Below, one piece after another: positions 4,958 to 7,306 of a stretch of 7,306 nt of DNA; positions within the stretch are counted from its first letter, which is position 1; each line of letters begins with the position of its first letter. Position numbers and translations under genes: made by a program. The notes under the pieces were generated by a model that saw only the letters and a program-made list of their open reading frames with translations, did no database searches and was not told where the DNA came from. The stretch spans positions 1 through 7,306 of the forward strand of contig JAHLLU010000100.1 of assembly GCA_020444005.1 (NCBI GenBank). Direction: 5' to 3'. This stretch comes from an archaeon (lineage in GTDB: Archaea > Thermoproteota > Bathyarchaeia > TCS64).

Positions 4958-5006
4958 TCCCTCTGTAAATGGTACATAGCCTTACCATTATGTTCTTTAT
5001 TAAACG
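4958..5006 (-). promoter_or_regulatory. Promoter and Shine-Dalgarno of the ribosomal protein operon
   Basis: TTTAATAAA (4996-5004, minus strand) is a TATA candidate about 49 nt ahead of the rpl7ae ATG. It predicts a leader of about 23 nt that contains GAGGG (about 4959-4963) as Shine-Dalgarno. The spacing is coherent, but the box is only one of several A/T-rich options in this gap. Confidence 0.45.
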
Positions 5007-5017
5007 TATCGTTAGTT

Positions 5018-5027
5018 AAAAGAAAAA
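5018..5027 (-). terminator. Oligo-T terminator candidate of idsA-gltX
   Basis: TTTTTCTTTT on the minus strand lies 8 nt past the gltX stop codon. It is the strongest T-run in the gap before the ribosomal protein operon and probably separates the two transcription units. Confidence 0.5.
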
Positions 5028-5034
5028 TGTAGTT

Positions 5035-6762
5035 TTAGTTGTGAGCGTAATAAGCCAAGAAAGGCTTACTTTGATCTACTCGGCAGTAACCGAATCGCTC
5101 AAACTGGAACATATCATCAGGCTTCATTTCATTGACGCTAGCCTCTGCTAAACCTATTGCCTCTGATGCGTCTGGCATGATTACCTTGGCTTCAACGCCG
5201 CCCTCAAAAGGCAACCAGTTTAGGAACGATGCTTCCTTGTCTCTGGCGATCTGGTAATCCTCTGAGTGGTACTCGGCTATTATTTCATCGCCTATGGAGG
5301 TTATCATGATGTTTGCTATTCCCATAAGACGTACCAGTTTTCCTTCTTCTATTCGGTCTAGATCGTTACTTGATAGATACAGGCGAATGGCTTCATTTAC
5401 TGGCTCCAATACGTGCACTCGGTTTCCACGTTCAGGGTAATCAGGATGTACAGGTAACTTTGCTGTGATAGTTTTCTTCACATTCTTAACTGTGAGTTTC
5501 ACCGGGTCTTGGACAAAGCTATACCTGTTGCTGATAGGCTCAATGATTTGCCGGTTCTCTGATGCAAAGTTATCCCAGCTTATGGATACATTCACAGGTT
5601 TGGGACCAACATGTATCATAATATTTCTAATAGCTTGAGGCTGGATACCTCGTTTACGTAAGGCTCTTAGTGTTCCTAGTCGTGGGTCATCCCAACCAGA
5701 ATATGTTCCATCCTCGATTCCGGCCCTCATCTTGGATTTACTCAGAATGCCTGCTTCTAGACCAAGACGCCCTACATTGATTATTTCTGGTATCTGCCAT
5801 CCAAGATATTTTTGTAGCCATCTCTGGCGAGTGGTGTTTACGTCATGCTCTTTTCCACGGATGATATGTGAGACACCCATCAATGCGTCATCAATACCAC
5901 AGCTAAAGTTGTAGAGCGGCCATACACGATACTTGTTTCCCTTTCTCGGGTGCCATGCCTCGCTGATTCTGAGGGCGGGCCAGTCTCTTACAGCTGGGTT
6001 GGGATCTTGTAGGTCTGTTTTGATTCTTACTACAGCTTCTCCTTGCTCATAGGTACCGTCTAGCATCTTGTTCCAACGTTCTAGCTGTATCTCTGGGTCA
6101 AGTTCTCTGCATGGACAAGCCAGTTTATTCATATATAGTTCTCTGAATGCCTCTACGTCACATGTGCAAACATAGGCGTTTCCTTCTCGGAGTACTTGTT
6201 CAGCGTACCTGTAGTAGAGTTCAATCCTATCTGACTGGATATATTTCTCGTCTATCTTGACCCCAAGCCATTCAAGGTCCTCGATAATCGCGTCATACAT
6301 CTCTGGGATCGGTGGCTTTACCTCAGCGCTGGTATCCTCAAATCGGAGGATAAAGTGACCATCATACATCTTTGCATATTCATCACAGAAGGTAATTGGT
6401 TCCGCTGAGCCAAGGTGAAGCGCCCCATCTGGGTTTGGCGCAAACCGTGTCTTGATAATTGGCCACTCATCAACCTTTTCAAGTGGGGGTAGAGTCTTTG
6501 GCGCCTCTTCGATCTTCTTTGTCTCAAGTAGTTCTGGGTAGTTTTCCTCGACGAATCTTTGCTGTTTTTCTTGTGTCCATGCGTTTATAGCTTTTACTTC
6601 TTTGTTGATAATTGGAATTACTTCCTTTACCCGCTTCTTGAGCTCAGGATACTCGGCAAGAATCTTACCGATAACCGAGCCAGGCTGTGCGGTTCCATCA
6701 TGATCTGATGCGTTATAGGCTGCGTACTTACGGGCAGCCTCGATGATATCGTCGTTTGTCAT
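5035..6762 (-). CDS. gltX: Glutamyl-tRNA synthetase, archaeal type
   Basis: Charges tRNA with glutamate. In archaea it is generally non-discriminating, also making Glu-tRNA(Gln) for the GatDE amidotransferase. The 575 residues fit the archaeal GlnRS-like class I form. The N-terminal helical extension (about 1-95) is followed by the HIGH-like motif in RFAPNPDGALHLGS (106-119) and ILRFEDT (138-144). A Cys cluster follows: CTC (199-201) and CPC (216-218), probably zinc-binding. Next comes the KMSKS-like LSKSKM (340-345), then SWDNF and the beta-barrel anticodon-binding region with NRYSFV to the C-terminus. The HIGH motif ends in Ser, and the usual DTDP is DTSAE, mild departures from consensus. 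I prefer the ATG at 6762; a GTG two codons earlier (6768) is in frame, but no Shine-Dalgarno decides it. It lies 51 bp after idsA, probably co-transcribed. Confidence 0.95.
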   Translation of the reverse strand: MTNDDIIEAARKYAAYNASDHDGTAQPGSVIGKILAEYPELKKRVKEVIPIINKEVKAINAWTQEKQQRFVEENYPELLETKKIEEAPKTLPPLEKVDEWPIIKTRFAPNPDGALHLGSAEPITFCDEYAKMYDGHFILRFEDTSAEVKPPIPEMYDAIIEDLEWLGVKIDEKYIQSDRIELYYRYAEQVLREGNAYVCTCDVEAFRELYMNKLACPCRELDPEIQLERWNKMLDGTYEQGEAVVRIKTDLQDPNPAVRDWPALRISEAWHPRKGNKYRVWPLYNFSCGIDDALMGVSHIIRGKEHDVNTTRQRWLQKYLGWQIPEIINVGRLGLEAGILSKSKMRAGIEDGTYSGWDDPRLGTLRALRKRGIQPQAIRNIMIHVGPKPVNVSISWDNFASENRQIIEPISNRYSFVQDPVKLTVKNVKKTITAKLPVHPDYPERGNRVHVLEPVNEAIRLYLSSNDLDRIEEGKLVRLMGIANIMITSIGDEIIAEYHSEDYQIARDKEASFLNWLPFEGGVEAKVIMPDASEAIGLAEASVNEMKPDDMFQFERFGYCRVDQSKPFLAYYAHN

Positions 6763-6791
6763 GGACACGTTTAGTCTCGATGAATAGATAG

Positions 6792-6808
6792 GGAATAGCT
6801 ATTATTCC
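6792..6808. repeat. Small palindrome between idsA and gltX
   Basis: GGAATA (6792-6797) and TATTCC (6803-6808) pair around a 5-base loop. Nested within is AATAGCTATT (6794-6803), a perfect 10-bp palindrome. It sits 6 bases past the idsA stop and about 30 bases before gltX. It may be a small mRNA hairpin or a binding site, but it is short enough to occur by chance. Confidence 0.35.
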
Positions 6809-6813
6809 TTTCT

Positions 6814-7306
6814 CTAATACTGACGCTGTACAAAATAATTGACTAGGGAGATTAGCTGGTTTTTTGCATCTGAGTCTTTAACTATGTTTAGACTCTCAAA
6901 CGCGGTTTCTAGATATTTCTCAGCTTCCTTTTTCGCGTACTCAATAGAACCGACCTCTCTGAGAACCTCTACGGCAGCTTCAATCTCCTCATGAGTAACT
7001 TCCTCACCTTTCATGGCTTCAAGTAGAGTCTTTTTCTGGTTCTTATCTGCGTTTTTCAGGGCATGGATCATGATTATTGTCTTCTTTCCTTCCCTGATAT
7101 CACTACCAACAGGTTTTCCTAGCGTCTTTTCGTCAGCTGTGACACCTAGTATATCATCGATTATCTGGAAAGTAATTCCAGCATCCCAAGCAAACTTGCC
7201 TAATGCATCAACTACTTCGATCTGGGCTCCTGCGGCTATTGCTCCTACTTCGGCACATGCTTTGAATAAGGCGCTTGTCTTACCGCTTATCATGAAAAGA
7301 TAATCC
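6814..7306 (-). CDS. idsA: Geranylgeranyl/polyprenyl diphosphate synthase, C-terminal half
   Basis: Trans-isoprenyl diphosphate synthase that extends allylic diphosphates with IPP, providing C20 chains for archaeal ether lipids. Only the C-terminal 163 residues are visible. The frame stays open through the right edge (DYLFMISGKT at the border), so the Met inside this motif is not a start. Visible motifs: ISGKTSALFKA, the second Asp-rich region FQIIDDILG, and GKPVGSDIREGKKT, which help bind substrate with magnesium. The DDILG form with Gly at the fifth position is usual in archaeal members. The first Asp-rich motif lies outside. It is upstream of gltX in the same direction, an archaeal neighbourhood that suggests one transcript. 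Product chain length cannot be judged without the N-terminal half; the symbol is by context. Confidence 0.9.
   Translation of the reverse strand, partial: DYLFMISGKTSALFKACAEVGAIAAGAQIEVVDALGKFAWDAGITFQIIDDILGVTADEKTLGKPVGSDIREGKKTIIMIHALKNADKNQKKTLLEAMKGEEVTHEEIEAAVEVLREVGSIEYAKKEAEKYLETAFESLNIVKDSDAKNQLISLVNYFVQRQY

Noticed and set aside
4952..4975. A kink-turn in the rpl7ae leader for autoregulation
   Set aside because: The predicted leader is only about 23 nt and I could not build two tandem G-A pairs flanked by stems.
6318..6527. A leftward open frame inside gltX
   Set aside because: It overlaps the conserved GluRS catalytic core in another frame and is rich in Arg/Gln with no recognisable motif.
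1..7306. tRNA, rRNA or CRISPR features, including a tRNA att target beside the integrase
   Set aside because: I found no T-arm/acceptor pattern or regularly spaced repeats. The integrase abuts protein-coding sequence instead.

Overview
The window is archaeal chromosomal DNA with one end of an integrated element at its left side. The archaeal assignment is firm. It rests on eukaryote-type ribosomal proteins (eL8/L7Ae, eS28, eL24), an archaeal-type glutamyl-tRNA synthetase next to a geranylgeranyl-diphosphate synthase, an actinobacterial/archaeal-type inositol-1-phosphate synthase, and TATA boxes placed about 26 nt ahead of leaderless starts. The integrase family and the style of the Ndk and GluRS proteins suggest a Thermoproteota-side lineage (Bathyarchaeia/Nitrososphaeria-like), probably mesophilic. 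That finer placement is a low-confidence guess.

Left part (1 to about 1700), presumed mobile element: everything reads leftward. It holds the N-terminal part of a ribbon-helix-helix-like protein running off the left edge, a possible 29-residue single-span membrane microprotein, an unusual inverted repeat with a G-rich loop, and a tyrosine-recombinase-family integrase with a C-terminal coiled coil. The integrase promoter sits at the boundary with chromosomal DNA.

Boundary (about 1698 to 2042): a rightward open frame with no start codon encodes almost all of a DCD-like (Development and Cell Death) domain. It begins abruptly at the conserved Leu-Phe-Gly region. I read this as a host gene cut near its 5' end by integration of the element. 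The missing 5' piece should lie beyond the left edge, at the far end of the element.

Middle (2099 to 4010): a complete rightward inositol-1-phosphate synthase gene (archaeal inositol phospholipid or solute synthesis) meets the leftward ndk gene tail to tail with no bases between the stop codons. Upstream of ndk lies a small unrecognised protein with a possible Cys/His metal-binding site.

Right part (4146 to 7306), leftward: idsA (partial) - gltX - [oligo-T] - rpl7ae - rps28e - rpl24e - [oligo-T] - zinc-finger-like gene - [oligo-T] - ndk. This is the archaeal L7Ae-S28e-L24e-Ndk neighbourhood, but with an extra small gene inserted before ndk. infB, which often follows ndk in archaea, is absent here. 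Promoters and T-runs suggest at least four leftward transcription units: idsA-gltX, the three ribosomal protein genes, the small metal-binding-like gene, and ndk. I saw no tRNA or rRNA gene and no CRISPR array.
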